A stretch of DNA of 64,000 nt from the NCBI RefSeq assembly GCF_002119765.1, contig NZ_CP021112.1, positions 986,501-1,050,500 of the forward strand. The letters are read 5' to 3'. This DNA is from Pseudorhodoplanes sinuspersici (GTDB taxonomy: Bacteria > Pseudomonadota > Alphaproteobacteria > Rhizobiales > Xanthobacteraceae). The position numbers and the translations under genes were made by a program. Below the pieces are notes generated by a model. It saw only the letters and a list, made by a program, of their open reading frames with translations, searched no databases and was not told the origin of the DNA. Numbering within the stretch: position 1 is the first letter of the stretch; each line of letters opens with the position of its first letter. Of the stretch, positions 41,731 through 51,289 are shown piece after piece.

Positions 41731-42210
41731 ATGGACGTTCTGGATGCTGCCCCCTGGGGCACTGACTGGGCTTGGAGCCTGCCGCTGATCCTGGTGAACG
41801 TCATCATTCATGTCTTCGGCCTTGCGTTCATCTATGACGCATTCACGTTCTTATTGCGGGAGATCAAGGTTCGCCGCCGTTTCATGATCCGGTTTGCCGA
41901 GCTCATGACTGTGGCCGTCTTGCTGATCGTCGTCTTGCACGGCCTGGAGGCGGTTGCATGGGCCCTCGCTTATCTTGGGCTCGGTGCGCTTCCCACCGCC
42001 AAGTCCGCGATGCTCTATTCGCTCGGCGCGATGACTGGCTTCGGAGCCGGCAACATTGCCTTGCCATCGCACTGGCAAATGATGGGTGTGCTTCAGTCGC
42101 TCGCCGGCGTGCTGCTGTTCGGTCTGACCACTGCGTTCATGTTTGCGATGTTCCAGGCAGTATGGCCGTCGCAACAACAGCATCCAGGCCCCTCTCCAAT
42201 CGACTCATGA
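41731..42210 (+). CDS. Two-helix ion-channel-like membrane protein
   Basis: 159 residues. Helices are LPLILVNVIIHVFGLAFIYD, LMTVAVLLIVVLHGLEAVAW and VLQSLAGVLLFGLTTAFMFA. The pore-like loop before the last helix is LGAMTGFGAGNIAL, where potassium channels have TVGYGD, so it fits the ion-channel-2 fold but with an altered filter. It follows the DUF900 lipoprotein closely and likely shares its transcript. Ion selectivity cannot be inferred. Confidence 0.7.
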   Translation: MDVLDAAPWGTDWAWSLPLILVNVIIHVFGLAFIYDAFTFLLREIKVRRRFMIRFAELMTVAVLLIVVLHGLEAVAWALAYLGLGALPTAKSAMLYSLGAMTGFGAGNIALPSHWQMMGVLQSLAGVLLFGLTTAFMFAMFQAVWPSQQQHPGPSPIDS

Positions 42211-42388
42211 CATCGACCTGAATACGAAGGTTGTCGAAAGCAGCGCTATGACGCTCTGCCGGGCACCCAAACGCCGTAAAGGTCCCTGTGGCGCCGGTGG
42301 TGGTCCCCAAGTCCTTTCGGGCTGCCCGGACATTCCGCCCCAGGCGCCTCGTCTTCGATAGCAAACGTCGTAGGAGCCAACCCGCGCG

Positions 42389-43324
42389 TCAAAAGCGCGC
42401 GCTGATACCCATGATGGGTCCGTGCTGGAGCATGTCGTATTCGTAAAGCGTGTCGCCACTGCCCTTGCTGAAATCGACATAGAGCGCGCGGTATCCGAGC
42501 AAGCCCGACCAGGTGACATTATGCGTCTTGGCGAAGGTCCAGCGGTAGGCGCCAATCGCCTGCCATGAAAACTGACTGCCGACGTCGAAGCCGCCGACGT
42601 CACCGCTGAGGGTCAATTCGTGACCGGGCGAGAACTGATGGCGCAGACGAAGCCCTACGATCGGATCGATCCAGGCGACATCGCCAGACTTAGCGACAGC
42701 GCGGCCACCGCTGATGGTGAAAGTCCGGCGTGGCAGCACAAGCGCGAGCTGTGCGGTCAGCCCCAAACTCACTTCGGCTTGCTGCCACCACACGCGTCCG
42801 CCGCCGTAGATATCGAGTGCGGTGCTCGAACCCATCCCGCCGAAGGGCGATCCCCAGTGCGCGACCTCATACGCGGCAGCGAGCTCAGCAATGATCATCT
42901 TGAGGGTCGTATCCAGCTCGGCCTGCGCGCCCAGCGTTGCGATCGGACCAAAGGTGATCGAGCGTGCGCCACCCTTTGAAGCACCAAGCAGCAGGTAGAC
43001 GAAGTCACCCAAAACAGCGAAGCGATCGTTGCGCGCCTCGAAGCCCGTCATCAACCCAAACAGCTCCTTCGGTATCTTTCGATGGATAATATCGCCGAAG
43101 AAGGTGGCATCGACATCGGTCGAGTGCCCTTTAATGGTCGATGTGCCGTTCAGCGACGGCATCCAGAAATAGGGTACGATATCGACCTTCCAGGGAGTTT
43201 CGACTGCTTGCGGGATTGCCTTGACCGGCAAAGGCGTCTTGAGATCAGCCGTCAGCGACGGAGAGCTGAGGATCACCGTCCAGACCAGCGAGCCGACAAC
43301 CAAAATTGAGCTGCGAGAAAACAT
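42389..43324 (-). CDS. Outer-membrane beta-barrel protein (family paralogue B)
   Basis: 311 residues from ATG 43324, where the signal peptide SILVVGSLVWTVILSSPSLT follows. It is homologous to the protein at 30.5 kb: DIVPYFWMPSLNGTSTIKG, HRKIPKELFGLMTGFEAR, GLRLRHQFSPGHELTLSGDV and GYRALYVDF, ending GISARF. The C-terminal phenylalanine suits outer-membrane insertion. Two gene fragments elsewhere in the window (14740-14787, 28479-28588) derive from this type. It is convergent with the channel gene. Confidence 0.8.
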   Translation of the reverse strand: MFSRSSILVVGSLVWTVILSSPSLTADLKTPLPVKAIPQAVETPWKVDIVPYFWMPSLNGTSTIKGHSTDVDATFFGDIIHRKIPKELFGLMTGFEARNDRFAVLGDFVYLLLGASKGGARSITFGPIATLGAQAELDTTLKMIIAELAAAYEVAHWGSPFGGMGSSTALDIYGGGRVWWQQAEVSLGLTAQLALVLPRRTFTISGGRAVAKSGDVAWIDPIVGLRLRHQFSPGHELTLSGDVGGFDVGSQFSWQAIGAYRWTFAKTHNVTWSGLLGYRALYVDFSKGSGDTLYEYDMLQHGPIMGISARF

Positions 43325-43399
43325 CGTGCACCCCCAACGTGTCTGCAAGCACGATTCAACAGCCTGCATACTTTATCGGATTCGAATCTTTCAATACAG

Positions 43400-44314
43400 C
43401 TATTCTTGCCCCTTTTGCACATTCAGCACTGTACGAAATCCAAGATGCGCCGGATTGCCTTCGATCAGCAGCACAGCGAAAAGCAAAAACAGATAAAGGA
43501 TGGAGAAGGCAAATAATTGCCGTGCCGCCTGTTCGGCTGCGCCCCCCTCGGTCAGCGCTTTGACACGAAGGGTGAGCACGAGCATGAGTGCCCCGCCAGC
43601 CAGCGAAACAAAGCCGTAAACCGGACCGGCATGACCAAGCACCCATGGCATGACCCCGATCGGCGCAAGAATTAGCGTATAGAAGAATATCTGGCGCCGC
43701 GTTTCAATCACGCCGCTCACAACCGGCAATACGGGCACGCCAGCGCGCGCAAAATCCTCAATCCGGTAGAGCGACAGCGCCCAAAAATGCGGTGGCGTCC
43801 AGAAAAAAATGATCAGAAAAAGAATCAGGGCTTCAAGGCCAATGCCGCCAGTTGCCGCCGCCCAGCCGATCATCGGAGGAAAGGCGCCGGCGGCGCCGCC
43901 GATCACGATGCTCTGTGGCGTCGAGCGCTTAAGCCACATCGTGTAGATGACGACATAGAAAAATATCGTGAAGGCGAGCAGCGCCGCGGCGAGCCAGTTT
44001 ACGATCAGGCCGAACATACCGACAGACCCGACCGATAACGCCAAGCCGAAGACCAGTGCTTCAGCGGGCGCGATCTTACCGGCCGGCACAGGCCGCCGCA
44101 CAGTTCGAACCATTGCGGCGTCGATATCGGCGTCGTACCACATATTCAGAGCACCGGCGGCGCCGGCACCGACCGCAATGCAAAGCAGAGCCGTGAGCGC
44201 CGTGACCGGATGCATGCCGTCAGGCGCCATCATCATGCCGACAAACGCGGTGAAGACGACGAGCGACATCACTCGCGGCTTTAGCAGCGTGATGTAGTCG
44301 GCGACGCTCGCCAT
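43400..44314 (-). CDS. ctaB: Protoheme IX farnesyltransferase (heme O synthase)
   Basis: UbiA-type prenyltransferase of about 304 residues that attaches farnesyl to heme B to make heme O for cytochrome oxidase. ATG 44314 follows a strong GGAGGTG. Seven to nine membrane helices are visible. The substrate/metal motif is [15 protein letters not shown] with KRSTPQS typical of CyoE/CtaB, and [18 protein letters not shown] is a family hallmark. It is 1.5 kb from the oxidase subunit genes, separated by an oppositely oriented DUF2189 gene. Confidence 0.95.
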   Translation of the reverse strand: MASVADYITLLKPRVMSLVVFTAFVGMMMAPDGMHPVTALTALLCIAVGAGAAGALNMWYDADIDAAMVRTVRRPVPAGKIAPAEALVFGLALSVGSVGMFGLIVNWLAAALLAFTIFFYVVIYTMWLKRSTPQSIVIGGAAGAFPPMIGWAAATGGIGLEALILFLIIFFWTPPHFWALSLYRIEDFARAGVPVLPVVSGVIETRRQIFFYTLILAPIGVMPWVLGHAGPVYGFVSLAGGALMLVLTLRVKALTEGGAAEQAARQLFAFSILYLFLLFAVLLIEGNPAHLGFRTVLNVQKGQE

Positions 44315-44757
44315 GTTCACCTCCGCCGAGGGCGGGGATTTTTCGCCCTGCGCCTCGTCGTGATGTTGCGTCCTGGCTCACCAACTCGCGGTCAGGCGTT
44401 TGCCACTTGCGCTCAACCGGCACCCAAATTCCTGCATAAGGCTAGCCGTTTAGGCCCCCGTCAGCAAACTCGGACCCTGCAAACTTGGCCCCCGTAATGG
44501 CCGCCGACGCTGTCCGTGGATGGGCCATCTGATCTTTTCGCAAGTGCGTTGTCCTCGCGGACCTACCCCACGTAGGAACATACCAGCACCTCCCGCAGGC
44601 CATTAAAATGCCCTCCATCAGAGGGGCGACAATCTTGACGGACGGGCGTATATTTCCACATGCAGGTCGCAGCTACCGCTTGACCCGCGCCGCAAATGAC
44701 GCCGAGCGTCACCCGGAGCCCCGCGATCGTTCTTGAACGGCTCACGGAGGCATAGAC
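44315..44757. other. Divergent promoter region without a gene
   Basis: About 440 bases between heme O synthase and the DUF2189 gene. No coding frame, RNA or clear promoter pair can be supported; only a short inverted repeat (CCTAC/GTAGG near 44563-44577) is seen. Confidence 0.5.
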
Positions 44758-45654
44758 ATGGCCACTCTCCACGTCATCGACGGCGCCAGCGGCGCCTCGG
44801 CGAATCTCGTCGTCCGCAAAATTGGATTTGCGGATTTAAAGGACGCGATCACCAAAGGTGTCGACGACTTCTGGGCGATGCCAACTCACGTCATCCTGCT
44901 CAGCGTGATCTATCCTGTGGTTGGGCTGCTTCTCGCCCGTATGTCCTTCGGCTACGATATGATGCCGATCTTGTTCCCTCTCGCGGCCGGCTTCGCGTTG
45001 CTTGGCCCATTCCTGGCCATCGGACTTTACGAGTTGAGCCGACGCCGCGAAGAGGGCCTCGACACATCATGGAAACACGCGTTTGAAGTCGCTCGCAGCT
45101 CGTCCGCTGATGCCATTTTTGCGCTCGCGCTGATGCTGGTGATTCTGTTTGTCGCCTGGCTTGCGGTCGCCCAAGCGCTTTACCAGTCGCTGTTCGGCTA
45201 TGGAGTGCCGGAAGCCGTCGGGCAATTCATCAATCAGATCTTCACAACGCGAGAGGGCTGGATTCTCATCATTGCCGGCAATGCCATCGGCTTCCTGTTC
45301 GCCGTTCTGGCCTTCTCGATCAGCGTCGTTTCCTTTCCGCTGTTGCTGGATCGCGATGTCGGCACGGTTGTTGCCGTTCAAACGTCAGTCAAGGCGGTTT
45401 TGCTCAATCCGGTCGTCATGGCGGCATGGGCGCTCTTCATCGCCGTTGCGCTGGTGATCGGTGCGCTGCCATTCTTTGTCGGACTTGCGGTTGTTATGCC
45501 GATCCTCGGACATGCGAGCTGGCATCTGTACCGCAAAGTCGTGGCGCCGGATGACAGCCCACGACCGACACTGCACCAACCGCGGAAAGGACATCGCTAC
45601 GCGGCCGATTTCCCGGCGGTTCTCTTCCCATGGGCACGCGAAGATAAAGACTGA
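44758..45654 (+). CDS. DUF2189 membrane protein
   Basis: 298 residues with an ATG behind CGGAGG. After a short cytoplasmic start (VVRKIGFADLKDAITKGVDD) there are about six membrane helices, including HVILLSVIYPVVGLLLARMS, LFPLAAGFALLGPFLAIGLY and ALMLVILFVAWLAVAQALYQ. The paired FPLAAGFALLGP and LDTSWKHAF stretches fit DUF2189. The family is frequently near cytochrome oxidase genes in alphaproteobacteria; its role is unknown. Confidence 0.85.
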   Translation: MATLHVIDGASGASANLVVRKIGFADLKDAITKGVDDFWAMPTHVILLSVIYPVVGLLLARMSFGYDMMPILFPLAAGFALLGPFLAIGLYELSRRREEGLDTSWKHAFEVARSSSADAIFALALMLVILFVAWLAVAQALYQSLFGYGVPEAVGQFINQIFTTREGWILIIAGNAIGFLFAVLAFSISVVSFPLLLDRDVGTVVAVQTSVKAVLLNPVVMAAWALFIAVALVIGALPFFVGLAVVMPILGHASWHLYRKVVAPDDSPRPTLHQPRKGHRYAADFPAVLFPWAREDKD

Positions 45655-45696
45655 CAAAACGCTCCGCTGCCTGCAAAGGGCCGCTCATTCTCTGAC

Positions 45697-45727
45697 AAGG
45701 CCGCATCCTGAATTCGGGTGCGGCCTT
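45697..45727. terminator. Bidirectional terminator
   Basis: AAGGCCGCATCC and GGGTGCGGCCTT pair over 11 of 12 bases with a short loop. It sits between convergent genes (DUF2189 and oxidase subunit IV). Confidence 0.75.
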
Positions 45728-45798
45728 AAAGTATGAGGCCTCAAAACGCGAAACGGTTCTCGGACAACATCAAACGCGCACCGCGATCGAGCGACATC

Positions 45799-46131
45799 TC
45801 ATCCTCCGCCAAAGAAGACGACACGCATGAGATGAGTGTAATCAGATTCAAGCGCCATGATGGCCACGAACACCAAAACAAAAACGGGTGGAACGAGGAT
45901 GGCGTAGGAAAGCGCCAGCCGCTCCCAGGCCATATGCATAAAGACAGCGACGATCAGGCCCGCCTTCAAGGTCATGAAAGTGAGGATCAGGGACCATCTG
46001 AGAAATCCCTGAAGGGCAAAATAGTCCACGAGATAAGAGCCGATGCTCAGAATGAACAGCCACCCCCACACGACAAGATAAAGCTTGATCGGGTGCTGTT
46101 GTCCTTCGGCGTGCGCTGCAGCCTGTGCCAT
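45799..46131 (-). CDS. Cytochrome c oxidase subunit IV (prokaryotic type)
   Basis: 110 residues from ATG 46131, preceded by GTGAGGCG; the frame extends 15 bases into the previous gene. Three hydrophobic helices (YLVVWGWLFILSIGSYLVDY, WSLILTFMTLKAGLIVAVFM, PPVFVLVFVAIMALE) match COX4_pro/CyoD-like subunits that stabilise the oxidase. It is the last gene of the oxidase operon. Confidence 0.85.
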   Translation of the reverse strand: MAQAAAHAEGQQHPIKLYLVVWGWLFILSIGSYLVDYFALQGFLRWSLILTFMTLKAGLIVAVFMHMAWERLALSYAILVPPVFVLVFVAIMALESDYTHLMRVVFFGGG

Positions 46132-46139
46132 GGTTCGCC

Positions 46140-46883
46140 TCACCACAGATAGAAGAAAGCAAAGATGAACACCCAGACGAGATCGACGAAATGCCAGTAA
46201 AGCCCCATGATTTCGACGATCTCGTAGTTCCCTTTCCTGCTCGTGAAAAAGCCGCGCCTTTCATGGTCGAAATCGCCCCGCCAGACCTTGCGCGCGATGA
46301 TAACGAGGAAAATCACACCGAACGTCACGTGCGTGCCGTGAAAGCCCGTGATCATGAAGAAGTTGGATCCGAACTGAGCCGCGCCCCATGGGTTTTCCCA
46401 CGGCCTGACGCCTTCATGGATCAACTTGGTCCATTCAAATGCCTGCATTCCAACGAATGCGGCTCCTAATGCTGCCGTCAGCAGCATGAAGACCGCGGTT
46501 TTGGTACGATCGCGGCGATAGCCGAAATTGACTGCCATCGCCATCGTCCCGCTGCTGCTGATCAGAACAAACGTCATGATCGCAATGAGGATGAGCGGAA
46601 TTGAATGACCGGCTATCGTCAGGGCGAAGACTTCACTCGCATTCGGCCATGGAACGGTGGTCGACATGCGCGTCGTCATGTACGAGAGCAGGAAACAACT
46701 GAAGATGAAAGTATCGCTCAGGAGAAAGATCCACATCATGGCCTTCCCCCAGGACACATTCTTGAACGCACGCTGATCCGAAGACCAGTCCGAAACAATG
46801 CCTTGCCAGCCTGACGGCGGCTCAAGGGTCCGGCCCGCCTCCACCATCACATCCTGCGTATGCGTCAACGCGTGATCGGCCAT
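46140..46883 (-). CDS. Cytochrome c oxidase subunit III
   Basis: 247 residues and seven membrane helices. Hallmarks are GKAMMWIFLLSDTFIFSCFL, FEWTKLIHEGVRPW, FFMITGFHGTHVTFGVIFLV and the C-terminal GLYWHFVDLVWVFIFAFFYL. It contributes oxygen access and stability to the oxidase. It is eight bases from a second subunit-III-like gene, so the locus encodes two such proteins. Confidence 0.92.
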   Translation of the reverse strand: MADHALTHTQDVMVEAGRTLEPPSGWQGIVSDWSSDQRAFKNVSWGKAMMWIFLLSDTFIFSCFLLSYMTTRMSTTVPWPNASEVFALTIAGHSIPLILIAIMTFVLISSSGTMAMAVNFGYRRDRTKTAVFMLLTAALGAAFVGMQAFEWTKLIHEGVRPWENPWGAAQFGSNFFMITGFHGTHVTFGVIFLVIIARKVWRGDFDHERRGFFTSRKGNYEIVEIMGLYWHFVDLVWVFIFAFFYLW

Positions 46884-46890
46884 GACCGTG

Positions 46891-47616
46891 CTACCTCGAT
46901 CCCGGGATGAGTTGGATGCAACGCACGAGAAACTCGGTAAATGAATCGCCCGGCTCCATCAGCAGCAATCCGAACAGGATCAGCCATACCAGCAGCAGGA
47001 AATGCCAATAGATCGCGCACAGATCCACGCTGAGTCGCACCTGGCTTGCCCGCTCGCTATGCCAGACTTTGTTCGCGGTTCTACCCAAGGCGACGATGCC
47101 GCCGAGCACATGAAGCCCATGCGCGGCAGTGAGAACATAGAAGAAGGTATTGGCGGGGTTTGAGGCCAGACCGTATCCGGCACTCGCGAGCTGGTGCCAG
47201 GCTATGATCTGCCCGCCAAGGAAACCAAGCGAGGTCACACCGGCGCCAAGCAGGCCAAAGGTTACACCATCCATCTCATCCCGGTTCGCGGCCACCCGCG
47301 CCCATTGCAGGGCGATGCTGCTCAGGATCAGCACGAATGTGTTGAACCACAGCAGCGCCGGCACCGGCAGCGGCCGCCAATCCCCCATTTGCATGCGCAT
47401 GAAATACGCGCTCAGGAACAGCGTAAACAAAGCGCCGGCAACAACGATGAAGAAACCCAACCCGACTTTGGCGGGCGAAATTTGTGATGAGCCCGCACCG
47501 GAGACCTCGCCCACAGGTCCGGCTTCCAGCCAGGGCTTGGCCATCAGCCTTTGATGCGACAACCACCATGCCGCAAACACACCGAGCACCGCCAGAAACA
47601 GAATGATGACGCCCAC
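46891..47616 (-). CDS. Second subunit-III-like cytochrome oxidase protein
   Basis: 241 residues. After a first helix (IILFLAVLGVFAAWWLSH) the protein follows the subunit III plan: GLGFFIVVAGALFTLFLSAY, FFYVLTAAHGLHVLGGIVAL and AIYWHFLLLVWLILFGLLLM. It differs clearly from the neighbour at 46140 and has a shorter, divergent N-terminus. Duplicate subunit III genes occur in some A-type oxidase operons; whether both join one complex is unknown. Confidence 0.85.
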   Translation of the reverse strand: MGVIILFLAVLGVFAAWWLSHQRLMAKPWLEAGPVGEVSGAGSSQISPAKVGLGFFIVVAGALFTLFLSAYFMRMQMGDWRPLPVPALLWFNTFVLILSSIALQWARVAANRDEMDGVTFGLLGAGVTSLGFLGGQIIAWHQLASAGYGLASNPANTFFYVLTAAHGLHVLGGIVALGRTANKVWHSERASQVRLSVDLCAIYWHFLLLVWLILFGLLLMEPGDSFTEFLVRCIQLIPGSR

Positions 47617-47628
47617 AGCGCCTCCTCC

Positions 47629-49392
47629 TCAAGCGGTTTGCCTGATCCCGGGTTGATTCTGCGGTACGAAGTCCCGATCGGATCCGGGTACGCTATAGTC
47701 ATAGGCCCAGCGATAAACGACAGGAAGTTCTTTGCCCCAATTGCCATGGGCCGGCGGCGTCTCCGGCGTTTGCCATTCCAGTGTCGTGGCATGCCAGGGA
47801 TTGGGGCCGGCCTCCTTGCCGCGGAAAAGGCTCCAGACCAGATTGAACACAAAAACCATCTGAGCAAAGCCAACGATCAATGCGACAATACTGATGAACG
47901 CGTTCAGATCGTGCGCCGATGCCGGAATGAAGTTGGTTTCGCCAATGTCGTGGTAGCGACGCGGCATACCGAGCAGGCCGAGATAGTGCATCGGGAAGAA
48001 GATCGCATAAGCACCGAGGAACGTGACCCAGAAGTGGAACTTGGCCAATCCGTCATTGAGCATGCGCCCGGTCACCTTCGGGTACCAATGATAGATCGCT
48101 CCGAAGATGACGAGGATCGGAGCCACGCCCATCACCATGTGGAAATGGGCGACGACGAACATCGTGTCGGACAATGGAACGTCGACGACCACATTGCCGA
48201 GGAACAAGCCCGTAAGGCCGCCATTCACGAACGTGACGATGAAGCCCAGCGCAAACAGCATCGGCGGGGTGAGATGGATGTCACCACGCCACAGGGTCAG
48301 AACCCAATTATACACTTTGAGGGCCGTCGGTATGGCGATGATCAGTGTCGTCGTGGCGAAGAAAAATCCGAAATACGGATTCATGCCGCTCACATACATA
48401 TGGTGCGCCCAGACGATGAAACTGAGTGCCGCGATCGCCACGATCGCCCACACCATCATACGATAGCCGAAGATATTCTTTCTCGCATGCGTGCTGATCA
48501 GATCTGAAACAATACCGAAGGCCGGCAAGGCGACGATGTAAACTTCGGGATGACCAAAAAACCAGAACAGATGCTGGAATAGAATCGGGCTGCCTCCGCG
48601 ATAGCTCAGCTGTTCGCCCATCGAAATGAGGGCCGGCATGAAGAAGCTGGTTCCGAGGAGCCGATCGAACAGCAGCATCACGCTGGCGACGAACAAGGCC
48701 GGGAATGCGAGGAGCGCCAGAATCGTGGCGGTGAAAATCCCCCAGATCGTCAACGGCATTCGCATCAATGTCATGCCGCGGGCGCGCCCCTGCAGCACCG
48801 TCACCACATAGTTCAGCCCGCCCATCGTGAATCCGATGATGAACAGGATCAGTGACGTGAGCATCAGGATGATGCCCCAATCCTGCCCTCCCGGCGTTCC
48901 GGTGAGAATGGCCTGCGGCGGGTATAGCGTCCAGCCTGCGCCGGTGGGACCGCCCGGCACAAAAAAGGTTGCCAACAGCACAATGACGGCAAGCAAATAG
49001 ATCCAGTAGCTCAGCATGTTCACATAAGGGAACACCATGTCCCTCGCACCCAGCATCAGCGGGATGAGGTAATTGCCAAAGCCACCGAGGAATAATGCGG
49101 TGAGCAGATAGATCACCATGATCATGCCGTGCATGGTGATGAACTGCAGATATTGCTCAGGATCGATAAACGAAAACCGGCCCGGAAATCCCAATTGCAG
49201 CCGCATCAGCCATGACAACACCAGGGCGACGAAGCCAATGGCAAGAGCCGTGACGGAATATTGGATGGCGATGATCTTGGCATCCTGCGAGAAGACATAC
49301 TTCGTCAGCCAGCTCTTGGGATGATAGAGCTCGACGTCCGGGACTTCAGCCGGTGCAACGCCGGTCGTTCCGCCAAGCGGGACATCAACCAT
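47629..49392 (-). CDS. ctaD: Cytochrome c oxidase subunit I
   Basis: 587 residues with twelve or more helices. Heme and copper ligands are seen in ITMHGMIMVIYLLTALFLGG (low-spin heme), GHPEVYIVALPAFGIVS (CuB with the A1-type glutamate), WAHHMYVSGM (CuB) and AHFHMVMGVAPI (heme a3 and a). The D-channel entry GFGNYLIPL is present. The enzyme reduces oxygen and pumps protons in the inner membrane. It follows ctaC with an 88-base gap. Confidence 0.96.
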   Translation of the reverse strand: MVDVPLGGTTGVAPAEVPDVELYHPKSWLTKYVFSQDAKIIAIQYSVTALAIGFVALVLSWLMRLQLGFPGRFSFIDPEQYLQFITMHGMIMVIYLLTALFLGGFGNYLIPLMLGARDMVFPYVNMLSYWIYLLAVIVLLATFFVPGGPTGAGWTLYPPQAILTGTPGGQDWGIILMLTSLILFIIGFTMGGLNYVVTVLQGRARGMTLMRMPLTIWGIFTATILALLAFPALFVASVMLLFDRLLGTSFFMPALISMGEQLSYRGGSPILFQHLFWFFGHPEVYIVALPAFGIVSDLISTHARKNIFGYRMMVWAIVAIAALSFIVWAHHMYVSGMNPYFGFFFATTTLIIAIPTALKVYNWVLTLWRGDIHLTPPMLFALGFIVTFVNGGLTGLFLGNVVVDVPLSDTMFVVAHFHMVMGVAPILVIFGAIYHWYPKVTGRMLNDGLAKFHFWVTFLGAYAIFFPMHYLGLLGMPRRYHDIGETNFIPASAHDLNAFISIVALIVGFAQMVFVFNLVWSLFRGKEAGPNPWHATTLEWQTPETPPAHGNWGKELPVVYRWAYDYSVPGSDRDFVPQNQPGIRQTA

Positions 49393-49480
49393 CGAAATGC
49401 CCTCGTTGTTCGTTTCCTCTCAGACGCGGCGCGTTTTGGCTTGCATCATGCCGTTGCTTTTGCCGGATGCCGTGTCTGCT

Positions 49481-50326
49481 TCATTCACTCCCTAATTGGT
49501 TCGCCGTCCTTGCCGTTTTCGATCGCCCCGACAGTTCAGCGAATGTTTTCTGTTGTTGCAGCCAATCGTGATAGTCACCCTCGTCCTCGACGATCACCTT
49601 CCCGCGCATCTGCGCGTGCCCAACGCCACATAGCTCCGCACAGAGAACTTCGAAGGTGCCGGTTCTGATCGGGGTGAACCAGAAATAGGTGACCGATCCG
49701 GGCACGAAATCCATCTTCGCCCGGAACTCGGGAACATAGAAATTGTGCACGACATCGGTTGAGCGAAGCAGAACCTTGACCGGCTTGCCAATCTGCAAAT
49801 GAAGGTCGTCGCCAACGATCACAAGATCGTCTTGTCCATGAGGATCGTTCGGATTCAAACCCAAAGGGTTGTCAGCACTGACATAGCGAATATCGGACGT
49901 GCCCAGCCGACCATCCTTGCCGGGAAGACGGTAGCCCCACTGCCATTGCTGACCCAAAACCTCGATCTCGGTCGCTCCGTCCGGCACCGTGATGAACTGA
50001 TGCCAGACGACCAGACCCGGAGCGAGCATGGCCGCCACGCCGACGCCGGTGCCCACGCTCAACCACCATTCGAGCCTCTTGCTCTCCGGCTGATAAGCTG
50101 CTTGCCGCCCGGGCTTGTGGCGAAAGCGCAGGACGCAGTACGCCATAAACAAAACGACGGCGCAGAACACGCCACCGGTGATCCAGAATGTGATGATGAT
50201 CGTATCGTCGATAAAACGCCAATTCGAGGCGATAGGCGTCCACCACCAGGGGCTCAGCAGGTGGAAGACCACCGAGCCGACCGCTACCAAGATCATTACG
50301 ATCGCTGTCTTCATCTCTTCATTCAC
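49481..50326 (-). CDS. ctaC: Cytochrome c oxidase subunit II
   Basis: 281 residues, starting at GTG 50326 or ATG 50314. Two N-terminal helices (TAIVMILVAVGSVVFHLLSP, FWITGGVFCAVVLFMAYCVL) anchor a periplasmic cupredoxin domain. The CuA centre is CAELCGVGHAQM, with ligand histidine upstream in DVVHNFYVPEF. It accepts electrons from cytochrome c. No cytochrome c domain is fused. It is the first gene of the oxidase operon. Confidence 0.95.
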   Translation of the reverse strand: MNEEMKTAIVMILVAVGSVVFHLLSPWWWTPIASNWRFIDDTIIITFWITGGVFCAVVLFMAYCVLRFRHKPGRQAAYQPESKRLEWWLSVGTGVGVAAMLAPGLVVWHQFITVPDGATEIEVLGQQWQWGYRLPGKDGRLGTSDIRYVSADNPLGLNPNDPHGQDDLVIVGDDLHLQIGKPVKVLLRSTDVVHNFYVPEFRAKMDFVPGSVTYFWFTPIRTGTFEVLCAELCGVGHAQMRGKVIVEDEGDYHDWLQQQKTFAELSGRSKTARTANQLGSE

Positions 50327-50633
50327 CCTTGCGTCAAGGCACCACGGGCATGAATTCAGAGGCGATTTCTATGGACTATAATACAATGAAAGCTGATTAG
50401 AAAAGCCCTGCCTTTTGCGTTAAGCCGGTCGGACGCGGTATTTCAGACACCCATCAATCAGATCACGGCGCGGCCAAGCCACACATCCTGTCAATCGGCG
50501 CGATCTTCGCGACCGCACAAATTTGAGTTTATGAGGGGCGCGCGCTTCGACCGAGATCGCCGTACGCTCAATGATCTGATAGCCAATGCGCCGCGTTCTT
50601 CTCGATCTTACGACATCGTGGCCTCCCGAAAGG
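50327..50633. other. Region between ctaC and the Lrp-type gene
   Basis: Contains the ctaC promoter region; on the minus strand a TATTAT (around 50380) could be a -10, with no convincing -35. No gene or RNA is seen. Confidence 0.4.
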
Positions 50634-51101
50634 CTATGATATCTTGATATAGCTCGTCGGAACCGCAGTCGTGAATTTCATCTCTTCCATCGCGATGGCA
50701 GAACTGATGTCGAAGAATTCCACGCGGCGGATCATGCGCTGATAAACCGCATCATATGTCTCCACGTCTGGAACAACGATGCGCAGCAGGTAGTCCGCCT
50801 CGCCGGTCAGCCGCCATGCTTCGACGATCTCGGGGATGTCGATAATCATCTCGCGAAAGGTCTGAAGCCATTCGGCGGCGTGCCGCGGCGCTTTCACCGA
50901 GACGAAGACGGTCATCGGCAGGTTCACTTTGCGGCGGTCGAGCAAGGCGACACGGCGCAGGATCACGCCATCGTCTTCAAACCGCTTGATCCGGCGCCAG
51001 CACGGCGCGGTGCTGAGCCCGACCTTGTCCGCGATCGCGGTGACCGATACGGCTGCGTCCTTTTGCAAAATATCGAGAATACGCTTGTCGATCTCGTCCA
51101 T
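50634..51101 (-). CDS. Lrp/AsnC-family regulator
   Basis: 155 residues from ATG 51101; the frame runs on to 51227 through AT-rich promoter DNA without features. The N-terminal helix-turn-helix is MDEIDKRILDILQKDAAVSV then TAIADKVGLSTAPCWRRIKR, and the RAM domain holds VEAWRLTGEADYLLRIVVPD. Lrp-type proteins sense amino acids. It is divergent from the racemase/oxide reductase/aldolase cluster and is its probable local regulator. Confidence 0.9.
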   Translation of the reverse strand: MDEIDKRILDILQKDAAVSVTAIADKVGLSTAPCWRRIKRFEDDGVILRRVALLDRRKVNLPMTVFVSVKAPRHAAEWLQTFREMIIDIPEIVEAWRLTGEADYLLRIVVPDVETYDAVYQRMIRRVEFFDISSAIAMEEMKFTTAVPTSYIKIS

Positions 51102-51289
51102 GGGGACACCCTTATGGCCTTCATTTTCTCCATTATGCCATGATGCAGTAATAATTTTCAATATAGGATCATAATCAGCAATTTTTTTGCTCTTATTCCG
51201 TAGTATAAGCAAAAAGGAGATGATCATTTTTCCTGGCCGTGTTGCTAGTCTTTCGCTGGCTGATTTCTGGCGAAAGCGAGCGCAACACC
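51102..51289. promoter_or_regulatory. AT-rich divergent control region
   Basis: 188 bases, much richer in A+T than the surroundings. It contains AGCAA-TTTTT-TTGCT at 51177-51191 and several AT tracts typical of Lrp-bound DNA. It should control both the regulator and the racemase operon. Confidence 0.55.

Noticed and set aside
47551-48507. 318-codon plus-strand frame
   Set aside because: Antisense to ctaD, with no start context and histidine/arginine-rich composition.
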